Below, in pieces: positions 34,502 through 43,082 of a DNA stretch of 64,000 nucleotides. Below the pieces are notes generated by a model, which searched no databases, had not been told where the DNA came from, and saw only the letters and a program-made list of their open reading frames with translations. Position 1 is the stretch's first letter, and every line of letters starts with the position of its first letter. Made by a program: the position numbers and the translations under genes. The DNA lies in the NCBI RefSeq assembly GCF_050589845.1, contig NZ_JBNGPA010000030.1, positions 11,470 to 75,469 on the forward strand, in the 5' to 3' direction. Origin of the DNA: Carboxylicivirga agarovorans (GTDB taxonomy: Bacteria; Bacteroidota; Bacteroidia; Bacteroidales; Marinilabiliaceae).

Positions 34502-35199
34502 TGCAACTTAAACATTCAATAATCAAACTATACCGGTTTTTACGTGGCAAATCGCCGTATATCACCCGGACTGCAAAAGTCAGGCATGAATGGGTTGGCA
34601 GTTCAAACGGCGGTTTTTATGTAGCTCCTGAATATATTCATCCCGATTCAGTGGTTTATTCCTTTGGAATTGGTCAGGACATCAGTTTTGACACTTCCCT
34701 GATTAAAAAATACGCTTGCAGTGTATATGGTTTTGATCCAACCCCTAAATCAATTGAGTGGGTCAAAGCACAGGGTGAAATATCCAATTTTAATTTTGTA
34801 CCCGTTGGAATAAGTGACAAAACAGGCGAACTTGAGTTTTTCCTGCCTCAAAACGACAAGCATGTCTCGGGTAGTTTGGTTGATAACACTGTCACCAATT
34901 CAGAAAACACCATTAAGGTGCCAGTTAAAGACCTTAAAACAATTGCCGGTGAATTAGGTCATCAAACCATCGATGTACTTAAAATGGACATAGAAGGCGC
35001 CGAATATGATGTGATTCCAGGCATTATTGAATCCGGTATAGACATCCGACAGATTCTTATTGAATTTCACCATCGTTTGTACCCCGGGGGCAATAAAAAA
35101 ACCAGGGACGCCATCAACTTGTTGGCTAAACATGGTTATAAGGTTTTTGCCACCTCGGACATAGTAGAGGAAATATCGTTTATCAAATCTGAAGAATAA
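34501..35199 (+). CDS. FkbM family methyltransferase
   Basis: The 232-residue SAM-dependent methyltransferase is of the FkbM type, which often O-methylates sugars. The fold shows SVVYSFGIGQDISFDTSLI (the SAM-binding glycine region), CSVYGFDPTPKSIEWV (acidic residue after the second strand), FVPVGISDKTGELEFFLP, and the conserved VLKMDIEGAEYDVIPGII motif. The start is GTG at 34501, overlapping the flippase stop by 1 nt. The next gene starts directly after its stop with no space. It is cytoplasmic, so methylation occurs on the lipid-linked or nucleotide-sugar substrate before export (inference). Confidence 0.88.
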   Translation: MQLKHSIIKLYRFLRGKSPYITRTAKVRHEWVGSSNGGFYVAPEYIHPDSVVYSFGIGQDISFDTSLIKKYACSVYGFDPTPKSIEWVKAQGEISNFNFVPVGISDKTGELEFFLPQNDKHVSGSLVDNTVTNSENTIKVPVKDLKTIAGELGHQTIDVLKMDIEGAEYDVIPGIIESGIDIRQILIEFHHRLYPGGNKKTRDAINLLAKHGYKVFATSDIVEEISFIKSEE

Positions 35200-36567
35200 A
35201 TGCAGCAGGCTCTCAATCATAATCAACTGGAATACGTCTTTTTTCACCTGAATCAACACATTGATTTGTCAGATGAGATAAGGAACCTGATCCGGTATTC
35301 TAAAGAAAAACCAGGCAGTAAACTTTTGTCATTCAGAGCATCTAACAATACCATCTCACTTAACAGTCAAATAGCATACAAAGATGAGTTAATTCCTAAT
35401 TTATTTCCACTCTCTGACAAAGAACAATGGTTTGACCCTGAAGGTGAATCGGTAGTATTCCATCATGATATTTTAAAGGCAGCTTTCTATTTATTAAGTG
35501 CTTACCAGGAGTTAAACTCTGAAAACACTGATCATATGGGGCGTTTTCAGTTCAACGGTTCTGTTCAGGAACAATTGCAGATCGTCCAAAAGCCCATTGT
35601 CAACTACTATTTCAATATCATCAGCGATGGCATTGAACTATTTTGCCGGACCCATAATATTGCTTTTAAACGAAAGCGTTTGTTCAACAACTTTGGCTTT
35701 ATGCTCACGCATGATGTTGACAGGGTTGATTATTTCCACTGGAGGGAAACGGCTTATAAAATAATGCAGCTGGCAGGTCTCAAAAAAGCACATTACAATA
35801 AAAAACGATTGTTTAAGGCCACTTTGAATGCCATTCTCCCCACTTTCTTTCCGGGTTATAAACAAGATCCATGGTGGAACTTCAAAGAACTGCGTAAGCT
35901 TGAGAAAGCTCACAACTTTAAATCTGCCTGGTATTTCCTTAACCGCGACGGCTCACCACACGATGCCAAATACTACCTTGAAGAAACAAGGATCAAACAG
36001 CTCATTAACAACCTTGAAGCAGAAGACTGTGAAGTTGGTTTGCATGGCTCAATTAAAACAGCTTCAGATCGAAAAGCAATGCAAAAAGCAAAAAAACGCA
36101 TTGATGCTGTAGCTAACCAAGCTATCGTCGGTACGCGTCAGCACTTCCTTAAATTCCACTACCCTGCTACGCTGCAAATACAACAAGACAACGGCTTGCA
36201 ATACGACACCACAATGGGCTTTGCAGAGCATGAAGGCTTTCGTAATTCCTACTGCTACCCTTTTAAACCTTATGACCACACCAACGACCAGATGATGCAG
36301 ATCTGGGAGTTTCCCTTGACAATAATGGACACAAGTCTCTTCGGATATAGAAATCTCAATTACAATAAAATGAGAACTTCATTTGAACAACTGATAAAAG
36401 AAATCAGACAATTTGGAGGATTACTTGTTATGCTCTGGCACAATTGCAATTTCGATGAATATGAAAACCCTGGTATCAAAGCCTATTTCACTTCACAGCT
36501 GGAAGCTATTGCCAATCATCAACCGGAGTCGCTTACTGGTAAAGACGTTTTACTAAAATTAGCCTGA
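35200..36567 (+). CDS. Polysaccharide deacetylase-like protein with N-terminal extension
   Basis: The 455-residue protein has an N-terminal domain (about residues 1-160, mixed alpha/beta, as in DUF7033 proteins) and a C-terminal NodB-like deacetylase domain. Metal-site motifs are visible: GFMLTHDVDRVDYFH (His-Asp-x-Asp), CEVGLHGSIKT (the His-Gly-Ser pair), RQHFLKFHYPATL, and near the end LLVMLWHNCNFDE. No signal peptide is present, so it acts in the cytoplasm. It is the last gene of the operon and meets the opposing glycosyltransferase with only 2 nt between stops. Confidence 0.87.
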   Translation: MQQALNHNQLEYVFFHLNQHIDLSDEIRNLIRYSKEKPGSKLLSFRASNNTISLNSQIAYKDELIPNLFPLSDKEQWFDPEGESVVFHHDILKAAFYLLSAYQELNSENTDHMGRFQFNGSVQEQLQIVQKPIVNYYFNIISDGIELFCRTHNIAFKRKRLFNNFGFMLTHDVDRVDYFHWRETAYKIMQLAGLKKAHYNKKRLFKATLNAILPTFFPGYKQDPWWNFKELRKLEKAHNFKSAWYFLNRDGSPHDAKYYLEETRIKQLINNLEAEDCEVGLHGSIKTASDRKAMQKAKKRIDAVANQAIVGTRQHFLKFHYPATLQIQQDNGLQYDTTMGFAEHEGFRNSYCYPFKPYDHTNDQMMQIWEFPLTIMDTSLFGYRNLNYNKMRTSFEQLIKEIRQFGGLLVMLWHNCNFDEYENPGIKAYFTSQLEAIANHQPESLTGKDVLLKLA

Positions 36568-36569
36568 TC

Positions 36570-37790
36570 CTACATTTTAGATCTGATAGCCTCATCAATA
36601 ATCGCAGCGCGTTTTTCAAAAGTATGCTCACTTAAAGTTCGTTGTTGCCCCCTTTGAGCAATGGCCTCCATATCTTTGGGGTTATTGAGCAACCATTTGA
36701 TCTTATCTTTAGCTTCACCTATTGATTGATAAGACACTACCTCATCATTACTAAAGTATTCATTCAAATCCGGCTTCCAATCTGTCAAAAGACAGCTCCC
36801 CATCCCGGTCACTTCATACATACGCATATTGGCTGCAAATTCTTTTGCTATATCTCCATGTATATTAAAGGCTATTTTTGACTGTGCAATTTCCTTAAAC
36901 ATATCCATTGCAAAAACCGGCTCCTTCATTTGCTTCATCAAAGCGCCACTGACCCTTGAAGATTGTGGATAATGCTGAAGTTTACTGACCTTATTAAAAC
37001 CCGCAACTTTCTTATTAATCATATTTAGCCCTGACTTTTTGAAAAGCCGACTGGCAATAAAAGCCGCCTGACGCAGAGCCAATCCTTTCGATGAGTTTGT
37101 GTTTAAATTAATTAAGAGGTTGATATCAACATTTTCTTTAATGAGGTTTTCAAGCAGCTGTATGCGCTCTTTATGAAAATTCTGATCCAATATCAGGGAA
37201 CCGGTAAAAAGAAAATCATGTTTGTTTTTCCGCACATTTTTAAGCTCATCCAAAATGCGTCCATCAAAGGCATGAGGCACAATAATACACTCGGGCAAGC
37301 CATTTGATTCCAAAAGTTCTTTAAAATACGGTGCGCAAACCGTAATAAGATCAAACGCTTTGAAATCGGCATAATATTGCGGCGATATGGGAGAACAGCA
37401 ATTGCCAATGGCTAACTTTATTGAAGGAATCTGTCGCTTCAGAAAGCGAATAAAGTCACCGTTAAAGCTATAACTATCCTGAAGCCAAATAATATCAGGC
37501 TTTAAACACTTAAGCTGTGCAACAAGAATCTCTTTATCCGTTCCTGACTTTACATTATTCTCTTTGCACCATTGCTCTTGCAGTGGCCTGGCGTTGGCAA
37601 CAATCTCGTGCGCATCATACCACATTTGGTTAAAAGCAAAGACATAAGCATCAGACCAGGCAAAACGCTGCTTCATTAAATGCGCATGTCGCTGCTCATA
37701 ACTAAGCCCGCTCACTTGTGCATTTTTGTTATAGTAATAACTCAAAAAGTCTTTGTAATAAGAAGTTATCTTAACCAGTCGGTAACTCAT
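36570..37790 (-). CDS. Glycosyltransferase family 1 protein (CgeB-like)
   Basis: The 406-residue GT-B protein has its recognisable part at the C-terminus: AFNIHGDIAKEFAANMRMYEVTGMGSCLLTDWKPDLNEYF, then EAKDKIKWLLNNPKDMEAIAQRGQQRTLSEHTFEKRA, the Glyco_trans_1_2 pattern with the conserved Arg-x-(Y/F)-E. The N-terminal half has an alpha/beta fold with KPDIIWLQDSYSFNGDFI and LITVCAPYFKELLE. It lies on the opposite strand to the glycan operon, with its own promoter region facing ftsX. It is the only glycosyltransferase in this region and is a candidate to add a sugar to the exported glycan (inference). Confidence 0.85.
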   Translation of the reverse strand: MSYRLVKITSYYKDFLSYYYNKNAQVSGLSYEQRHAHLMKQRFAWSDAYVFAFNQMWYDAHEIVANARPLQEQWCKENNVKSGTDKEILVAQLKCLKPDIIWLQDSYSFNGDFIRFLKRQIPSIKLAIGNCCSPISPQYYADFKAFDLITVCAPYFKELLESNGLPECIIVPHAFDGRILDELKNVRKNKHDFLFTGSLILDQNFHKERIQLLENLIKENVDINLLINLNTNSSKGLALRQAAFIASRLFKKSGLNMINKKVAGFNKVSKLQHYPQSSRVSGALMKQMKEPVFAMDMFKEIAQSKIAFNIHGDIAKEFAANMRMYEVTGMGSCLLTDWKPDLNEYFSNDEVVSYQSIGEAKDKIKWLLNNPKDMEAIAQRGQQRTLSEHTFEKRAAIIDEAIRSKM

Positions 37791-37937
37791 AGCATAATGT
37801 GTAAAGTGTTACAAAAGTGCAAAATCTTTAATAAACTTCGGCCATCATCACACCTGTCATAACACAAGCTCTGTGGTTAATTTTTGTTAATTCAAAGATT
37901 AATTGCCATCTTTTCTCACTCATCCAAAGGCATTTTA

Positions 37938-37945
37938 TATTTTTG
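37938..37945 (+). promoter_or_regulatory. Putative -7 element of ftsX operon
   Basis: TATTTTTG matches TAnnTTTG 15 nt before the ftsX ATG. No TTTG at the right spacing upstream. Confidence 0.45.
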
Positions 37946-37960
37946 CAGTAATTCTGAAAC

Positions 37961-38839
37961 ATGGCAAGTAACAAACAAATAACAAGCGGTCGTAAATTAC
38001 GAAGTTCATACATTACAACAACCATTAGCATTGCCCTGGTTTTATTCCTGCTGGGCATTATTGGTTTATTGTTTTTAAATGCACAACGCCTTTCCACATA
38101 CGTTAAAGAAAACATAGGCTTCACCATATTGATTAAAGACAATGCACGTGAAGCTGAAGTAAAACGCCTGGAAAAGTTATTAAGCACATCACCATACATC
38201 AAGCAAACAGAATACATTGATAAAGACCGTGCGGCAAATGAACTTAAAGACGAGCTGGGTGAAGACTTTGTCGAGTTTTTAGGTTACAACCCATTATTGT
38301 CATCTATTGACGTCAAGTTATTTGCTGAATATGCCAACCCTGACAGCCTGGTCAAAGTGGAAGAAGTGATAATGGAATTTCCACAGGTGAAAGAAATCAT
38401 CTATCAGAAAAACCTCATTCACCTGGTTCACCAGAACGTAAGAAAGATTGCTGTGGTGCTGGCCGGTTTTGCCGTGATGTTGCTTTTAATTGCAGTTGCG
38501 CTTATCAACAACACCATCCGCTTATCAGTCTATTCGAAACGTTTCATTATCCGAACCATGCAATTGGTCGGCGCAACCAAAAGCTTTATCAGACGACCCA
38601 TTCTCTGGGGAAGTATCCTGCATGGTTTTGTCGGCTCGGTATTAGCCATTACCTTGCTTGCCGCCATGATTTACCTTAGCAGTAAAGAACTGGCTGGCGT
38701 CATTGGATTTAACAACATTGATTTAGTCTTTATATTATTTGGCATAGTAATCATCCTGGGTATTTTCATCACTTTCTTATCCACCTTTTTTGCGGTTAAT
38801 AAGTATTTGAATTTACGAACAGATGACCTGTATTTCTAA
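37961..38839 (+). CDS. ftsX: Cell-division ABC transporter permease FtsX
   Basis: FtsX is the membrane half of the FtsEX complex that activates peptidoglycan hydrolases at division. The 292-residue protein has one N-terminal membrane helix (about residues 23-44), a periplasmic domain (about 45-160) and three C-terminal helices with LVGATKSFIRRPILWGSILHG, the typical FtsX core. FtsE is not adjacent, which is common in this phylum. It starts the conserved gene order ftsX-DUF3098-uppP-truB-queA. Start ATG 37961 is preceded by a -7 element. Confidence 0.93.
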   Translation: MASNKQITSGRKLRSSYITTTISIALVLFLLGIIGLLFLNAQRLSTYVKENIGFTILIKDNAREAEVKRLEKLLSTSPYIKQTEYIDKDRAANELKDELGEDFVEFLGYNPLLSSIDVKLFAEYANPDSLVKVEEVIMEFPQVKEIIYQKNLIHLVHQNVRKIAVVLAGFAVMLLLIAVALINNTIRLSVYSKRFIIRTMQLVGATKSFIRRPILWGSILHGFVGSVLAITLLAAMIYLSSKELAGVIGFNNIDLVFILFGIVIILGIFITFLSTFFAVNKYLNLRTDDLYF

Positions 38840-38878
38840 TACTAAAGACTATTGTTATATACACTTAAATAAGTAAAC

Positions 38879-39130
38879 ATGTCACAAAAGGAAGAAGATA
38901 AGAAATTCCAATTTGCCCTGGCAAAAGAAAACTACATACTTTTAGCTATTGGATTTGCCATCATCATTTTAGGTTTTGTTCTTATGATTGGCGGCAGAAG
39001 TGATGACCCAACAGTTTTCAACGAAGAAATATTCAGCTTCCGACGCATAACACTTGCTCCTATCGTGGTGCTGTTTGGTTTCATGTTTGAGATCTACGCC
39101 ATCATGAAAAAGCCTAAAGGCGATAAGTAA
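38879..39130 (+). CDS. DUF3098 family membrane protein
   Basis: The 83-residue protein has two helices (about residues 19-38 and 55-75) and the DUF3098 pattern with FALAKENYILLAIGFAIIILGFVLM, a short loop and FSFRRITLAPIVVLFGFMFEIYAI. It is restricted to Bacteroidota and is found with ftsX and uppP there. Function unknown; the constant position suggests a role in envelope growth (inference). Confidence 0.92.
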   Translation: MSQKEEDKKFQFALAKENYILLAIGFAIIILGFVLMIGGRSDDPTVFNEEIFSFRRITLAPIVVLFGFMFEIYAIMKKPKGDK

Positions 39131-39212
39131 TATACAATTAAAATGCATTAAACCCCTTGTTAATACACAAGGTCTATATTGCACCATTCTATTCATCTAT
39201 TGATCTGATCAA

Positions 39213-40007
39213 ATGGGAGTTATTGAAGCATTGATTCTTGGAATCATCCAGGGATTAACGGAGTTTTTGCCCGTAAGCAGCAGTGGTCACCTTGAAATTG
39301 CAAAAGCCATATTTGGAGATAATGTGATTGCTGAAGAAAGTATGTTTATGACAGTGATGCTACATGGCGCCACAGCTGTCAGTACAATCGTCGTTTTTCG
39401 AAATGAAATCTGGAAGATCCTGAAAGGTCTTCTTCAGTTTAAATGGAACAGCCAGACAGCCTTCTCGGTTAAGATCATCATATCCATGCTGCCGGCGACA
39501 TTTGTCGGACTGACCTTTAGCCAAGAGATGGAAATGCTGTATGACAATCAGATACTGCTGGTTGGATTTATGCTCATTATCACCTCAGGGCTGCTTTATT
39601 TTGCCGATAAAGCAAAGAAAACCAAGAAAAGCGTGAAGTTTCAAAGCGCCTTTATTATTGGCGTCGCCCAGGCATTGGCAATTCTGCCAGGTATTTCGCG
39701 TTCAGGCGCCACCATTTCAACTTCGGTTTTATTGGGGATCGATCGCAGAAAAGCCACCCGCTTCTCCTTTTTAATGGTAGTACCATTAATACTTGGTAAA
39801 ATGGCCAAAGACCTGTTCTCGAGTGATTTTACCACAGCAGGCACACAGGCGCTTCCTGTTATTGTGGGATTTATAGCTGCATTTGTTACAGGGCTCTTTG
39901 CCTGTACATGGATGATCAAATTGGTTAAAAAAAGCAAATTGACCTATTTCTCTGTTTACTGTGCCATTGTTGGATTAATTGCCATTATCCATCAATTATA
40001 TTTTTAA
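39213..40007 (+). CDS. uppP: Undecaprenyl-diphosphatase UppP (BacA)
   Basis: UppP dephosphorylates undecaprenyl diphosphate to recycle the lipid carrier used for peptidoglycan and surface glycans. The 264-residue integral membrane protein has the two BacA motifs: GLTEFLPVSSSGHLEIA near the N-terminus with the Glu and Ser/His, and ALAILPGISRSGATISTSVL in the second repeat with the conserved PGxSRSG. Eight helices are predicted by eye. It follows DUF3098 and precedes truB with 9 nt between. The full motif set indicates an active enzyme. Confidence 0.96.
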   Translation: MGVIEALILGIIQGLTEFLPVSSSGHLEIAKAIFGDNVIAEESMFMTVMLHGATAVSTIVVFRNEIWKILKGLLQFKWNSQTAFSVKIIISMLPATFVGLTFSQEMEMLYDNQILLVGFMLIITSGLLYFADKAKKTKKSVKFQSAFIIGVAQALAILPGISRSGATISTSVLLGIDRRKATRFSFLMVVPLILGKMAKDLFSSDFTTAGTQALPVIVGFIAAFVTGLFACTWMIKLVKKSKLTYFSVYCAIVGLIAIIHQLYF

Positions 40008-40016
40008 TTATTACCC

Positions 40017-40736
40017 ATGACAATGAAAATTGAATATAGTGAAGAACGCTTTCGTGAAGGACAGGTTCTGTTGATTAACAAACCTTTGGATTGGACTTCT
40101 TTTGATATTGTCAATAAGATTCGTTTATCGCTAAAGCGCTATTTAGGTATCAAAAAGATCAAAGTCGGACATGCAGGAACTTTGGACCCGTTAGCCACCG
40201 GGCTTGTTATTGTTTGTACCGGAAGAGCCACCAAACAAATTGATCAGTTCTTAGGTATGGACAAGCAATACCTGGCCAATGTGCGCCTGGGGGCAACCAC
40301 ACCTTCATTTGACCTGGAAACGGAGGCTGATAAACATTTTCCAACGGAACATATCACACAGGAAATGCTGGACGCTGCCATTGCTTCGCTGACCGGAGAA
40401 ATTGAACAGGTCCCTCCCATGTTTTCAGCCTTAAAAATAAATGGTCGCAAAGCATATGACCTGGCCCGACAAGGAAAAGAAGTTGAATTAAAAGCCAGGA
40501 AAATAACGATCAGCGAATTAAAATTATTGAAGCGGGACGATAAAGACCTGGAATTGGATGTTTCGTGCAGCAAGGGTACTTATATCCGTTCGTTGGCAAG
40601 AGACCTTGGGTATGAACTTGAATCAGGGGCTCACCTAACGGGTTTAATCCGCACCCGAATAGGACCTTATATGCTATCAGAATCCATCTCAATAGAGGAA
40701 TTTGAAAAAAATCTTGCTACTTTTGCAACAAAATAG
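40017..40736 (+). CDS. truB: tRNA pseudouridine(55) synthase TruB
   Basis: TruB makes pseudouridine 55 in the T-arm of tRNAs. The 239-residue protein has VGHAGTLDPLATGLVIVCTG with catalytic Asp57, the stretch QVPPMFSALKINGRKAYDLARQG, and SKGTYIRSLARDLG, all family signatures. It lacks the C-terminal PUA domain of longer TruB proteins, as is common in Bacteroidota. An ATG at 40023 is an alternative start 2 codons later. It is co-transcribed with uppP and queA. Confidence 0.96.
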   Translation: MTMKIEYSEERFREGQVLLINKPLDWTSFDIVNKIRLSLKRYLGIKKIKVGHAGTLDPLATGLVIVCTGRATKQIDQFLGMDKQYLANVRLGATTPSFDLETEADKHFPTEHITQEMLDAAIASLTGEIEQVPPMFSALKINGRKAYDLARQGKEVELKARKITISELKLLKRDDKDLELDVSCSKGTYIRSLARDLGYELESGAHLTGLIRTRIGPYMLSESISIEEFEKNLATFATK

Positions 40737-40891
40737 AAATTGCCACGTATAAGGTACGCCTGTTGTGTGCAACAAACAAAGCTTAATTACGTTATTATTA
40801 AGCTATTTAAACAATTTATCATCTTGCTGTAATGCAGGGTGATTTTCTTTGTTTCATAAAATATAGAAGCAAATTAGTAAAACGAATATAT

Positions 40892-41941
40892 ATGAAGTTA
40901 TCAAAGTTTAAGTATAAACTGCCCGAAGAGCTAATTGCATTACACCCTGCCGACAACCGCGATGAATCTCGCTTAATGGTATTAAACCGCCAGACAAAAG
41001 AAATCGAACACCGCATCTTCAAAGATGTTATCGATTATTTTGACGATCAGGATGTAATGGTATTCAATAACACAAAGGTGTTTCCGGCCAGATTATATGG
41101 TAACAAGGAAAAAACCGGTGCTGAAATTGAAGTATTCTTATTACGCGAATTAAATCGTGAGCAGCGCTTGTGGGATGTTTTGGTTGATCCGGCCCGTAAG
41201 ATCCGTATTGGTAACAAATTATACTTCGGTGATGATGATAATCTAGTTGCTGAAGTTATTGATAACACCACTTCACGTGGACGTACACTTCGTTTTCTGT
41301 ACGATGGTTCCTATGAAGAGTTCAAAGAAGCTCTTTACGGAATGGGAGAAACACCACTTCCAAAAATAATCAACCGTGAGGTTGTACCTGAAGATAAAGA
41401 ACGCTATCAAACTATTTACGCCAAGCACGAAGGGGCCGTTGCTGCTCCTACAGCCGGCATGCACTTTAGCCGTGAATTGATGAAGCGTCTCGAAATCAAG
41501 GGCATTGACTTTTCTGAAATTACCCTGCACGTTGGGCTGGGAAACTTCCGTCAGGTTGATGTTGAGGACTTGACAAAACACAAAATGGATTCTGAACAGA
41601 TCTTCATCACAGAAGGAGCTACAGATATTATCAATCGTGGTAAAGATCGTAAAAAACGTGTTTGTGCAGTAGGTACGACTGTTATGCGTACACTGGAGAG
41701 CTCTGTTTCAACATACGGACATGTGAAACCGTTTGAAGGCTGGACCAACAAATTCATTTTCCCTCCTTACGAATTCCAGGTGGCCAATTCGATGATCACC
41801 AATTTCCACTTACCACTATCAACGCTGATGATGATGGTTGCTGCTTTTGGTGGTTATGATTTCGTTATGGAGGCCTATGATGTTGCCGTTAAAGAAAAGT
41901 ACCGTTTCGGCACTTATGGCGACGCTATGCTGATCATCTGA
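40892..41941 (+). CDS. queA: S-adenosylmethionine:tRNA ribosyltransferase-isomerase QueA
   Basis: QueA transfers and isomerises the ribosyl part of SAM to 7-aminomethyl-7-deazaguanine in tRNA, the penultimate step to queuosine. The 349-residue protein begins MKLSKFKYKLPEELIA and has family motifs HPADNRDESRLMVLNR, VFNNTKVFPARLYG, and later AAPTAGMHFSRELM, ITLHVGLGNFRQV, and NFHLPLSTLMMMVAAFGG. The ATG at 40892 is chosen; an in-frame ATG at 40832 would add 20 residues without family match. A 155-nt gap separates it from truB, with no strong promoter match in it. Confidence 0.95.
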   Translation: MKLSKFKYKLPEELIALHPADNRDESRLMVLNRQTKEIEHRIFKDVIDYFDDQDVMVFNNTKVFPARLYGNKEKTGAEIEVFLLRELNREQRLWDVLVDPARKIRIGNKLYFGDDDNLVAEVIDNTTSRGRTLRFLYDGSYEEFKEALYGMGETPLPKIINREVVPEDKERYQTIYAKHEGAVAAPTAGMHFSRELMKRLEIKGIDFSEITLHVGLGNFRQVDVEDLTKHKMDSEQIFITEGATDIINRGKDRKKRVCAVGTTVMRTLESSVSTYGHVKPFEGWTNKFIFPPYEFQVANSMITNFHLPLSTLMMMVAAFGGYDFVMEAYDVAVKEKYRFGTYGDAMLII

Positions 41942-41962
41942 TTAACTCATATATTTGATAGT

Positions 41963-41990
41963 AAAGCCGGCCTCAATGCCGGCTTTTTTA
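41963..41990 (+). terminator. Intrinsic terminator after queA
   Basis: AAAGCCGGC pairs with GCCGGCTTT around a 6-nt loop, followed by a run of T's. Confidence 0.9.
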
Positions 41991-42052
41991 TTGCCATATA
42001 TGGCTGCTTCTGCTATCTGACAGCCTCAATAAAGTCACCAACTCCATACCAC

Positions 42053-42060
42053 TACCTTTG
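42053..42060 (+). promoter_or_regulatory. Putative -7 element upstream of the universal stress protein
   Basis: TACCTTTG matches TAnnTTTG, 81 nt before the ATG at 42142; the -33 half is not evident. Confidence 0.35.
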
Positions 42061-42141
42061 CAAAGACTTAAATACTGCATGGGTTTATATAACCGTTCCT
42101 TTTTTGTAACTTGTGGTTAGCACCTTTAAAACTAATCAGGT

Positions 42142-42954
42142 ATGGTACGTTTATTTGTTCCCATTAATTACTCCGACTACTCAGTCAACGCCCTGAATTA
42201 CGCCATTAAACTGGGACAAAAGATTCCATCAACCATTACCCTGGTAACATGTAAAGACCCTGTCACCGACAAACGGGATAATGGCCTTAAGGAAACTAAA
42301 CTTGATGAGCTCAAGGCATCTGTTGAATCCGGCTTTACAGCACAACAAAAGCAGAATATCAACCTTTTAACACGCAGTGAAACAGGCTACCCCGAAGATA
42401 TACTGGTTGATATCAGTATCAAGGAAGAACCAGATGCCATAATCATGGGAACACGTAGCAAAGGTGAAACCATTAAAGAATTGCTTGGCAGTATAACAAG
42501 CGATGTCATTAAAAATGCCAAGGTTCCTGTTCTGGCTGTTCCGGCCGATTCTACTGTTGACATTGATCGCCTTAGTAATATTTTATTTGTCACTGACTTT
42601 GGCGATAGCGATTATCGTTCCCTCCACAAACTCATCCGCCTGATCACACCTTTTCAGACCCAGATCTTTGCCACACATTTTAAAGCTTCTCAGCCCGATA
42701 AATGGGATAAGAAACGACTCGAGGAAATGCGACTATACTGCAAACAAACCTACAGGAACTATAATATTTGCTTTGATTTCATTACGGGGGAAGATTTTAT
42801 CAGTGACCTGGATGCATTTATCGAATCCAGCAAAATAGATTTAATAGCAATGACAAGACATAAGCGCAATATGATCTCGAAATTGCTTCACCCCAGCATC
42901 ACTCGTAAGATGCTGTTTCATACCGACATTCCTTTGTTGGTATTTCACGAATAA
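42142..42954 (+). CDS. Universal stress protein with two Usp domains
   Basis: The 270-residue protein has two UspA-like alpha/beta domains in tandem. The first (about residues 1-140) has IMGTRSKGETIKELLGSITSDVIKNAKVPVLAVP, with the G-2x-G-9x-G(S/T) ATP-site pattern partly present. The second (about 150-270) has LIAMTRHKRNMISKLLHPSITRKMLFHTDIPLLVF, where the glycines are replaced, so it may not bind nucleotide. The N-terminus starts VRLFVPINYSDYSVNALNYA, typical of Bacteroidota Usp. Cytoplasmic, single gene. Confidence 0.88.
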   Translation: MVRLFVPINYSDYSVNALNYAIKLGQKIPSTITLVTCKDPVTDKRDNGLKETKLDELKASVESGFTAQQKQNINLLTRSETGYPEDILVDISIKEEPDAIIMGTRSKGETIKELLGSITSDVIKNAKVPVLAVPADSTVDIDRLSNILFVTDFGDSDYRSLHKLIRLITPFQTQIFATHFKASQPDKWDKKRLEEMRLYCKQTYRNYNICFDFITGEDFISDLDAFIESSKIDLIAMTRHKRNMISKLLHPSITRKMLFHTDIPLLVFHE

Positions 42955-43082
42955 TGAAACAATGTTGCTTTGCAGGTGGTTATTATTGAGAAAAAGAGTA
43001 ATTTACGAACTCACTTAAATCATATAACGAATCGGACTTGCCTTGTTCAGTAATGAGGACAGAGTTAATAAATAAGTAAACT

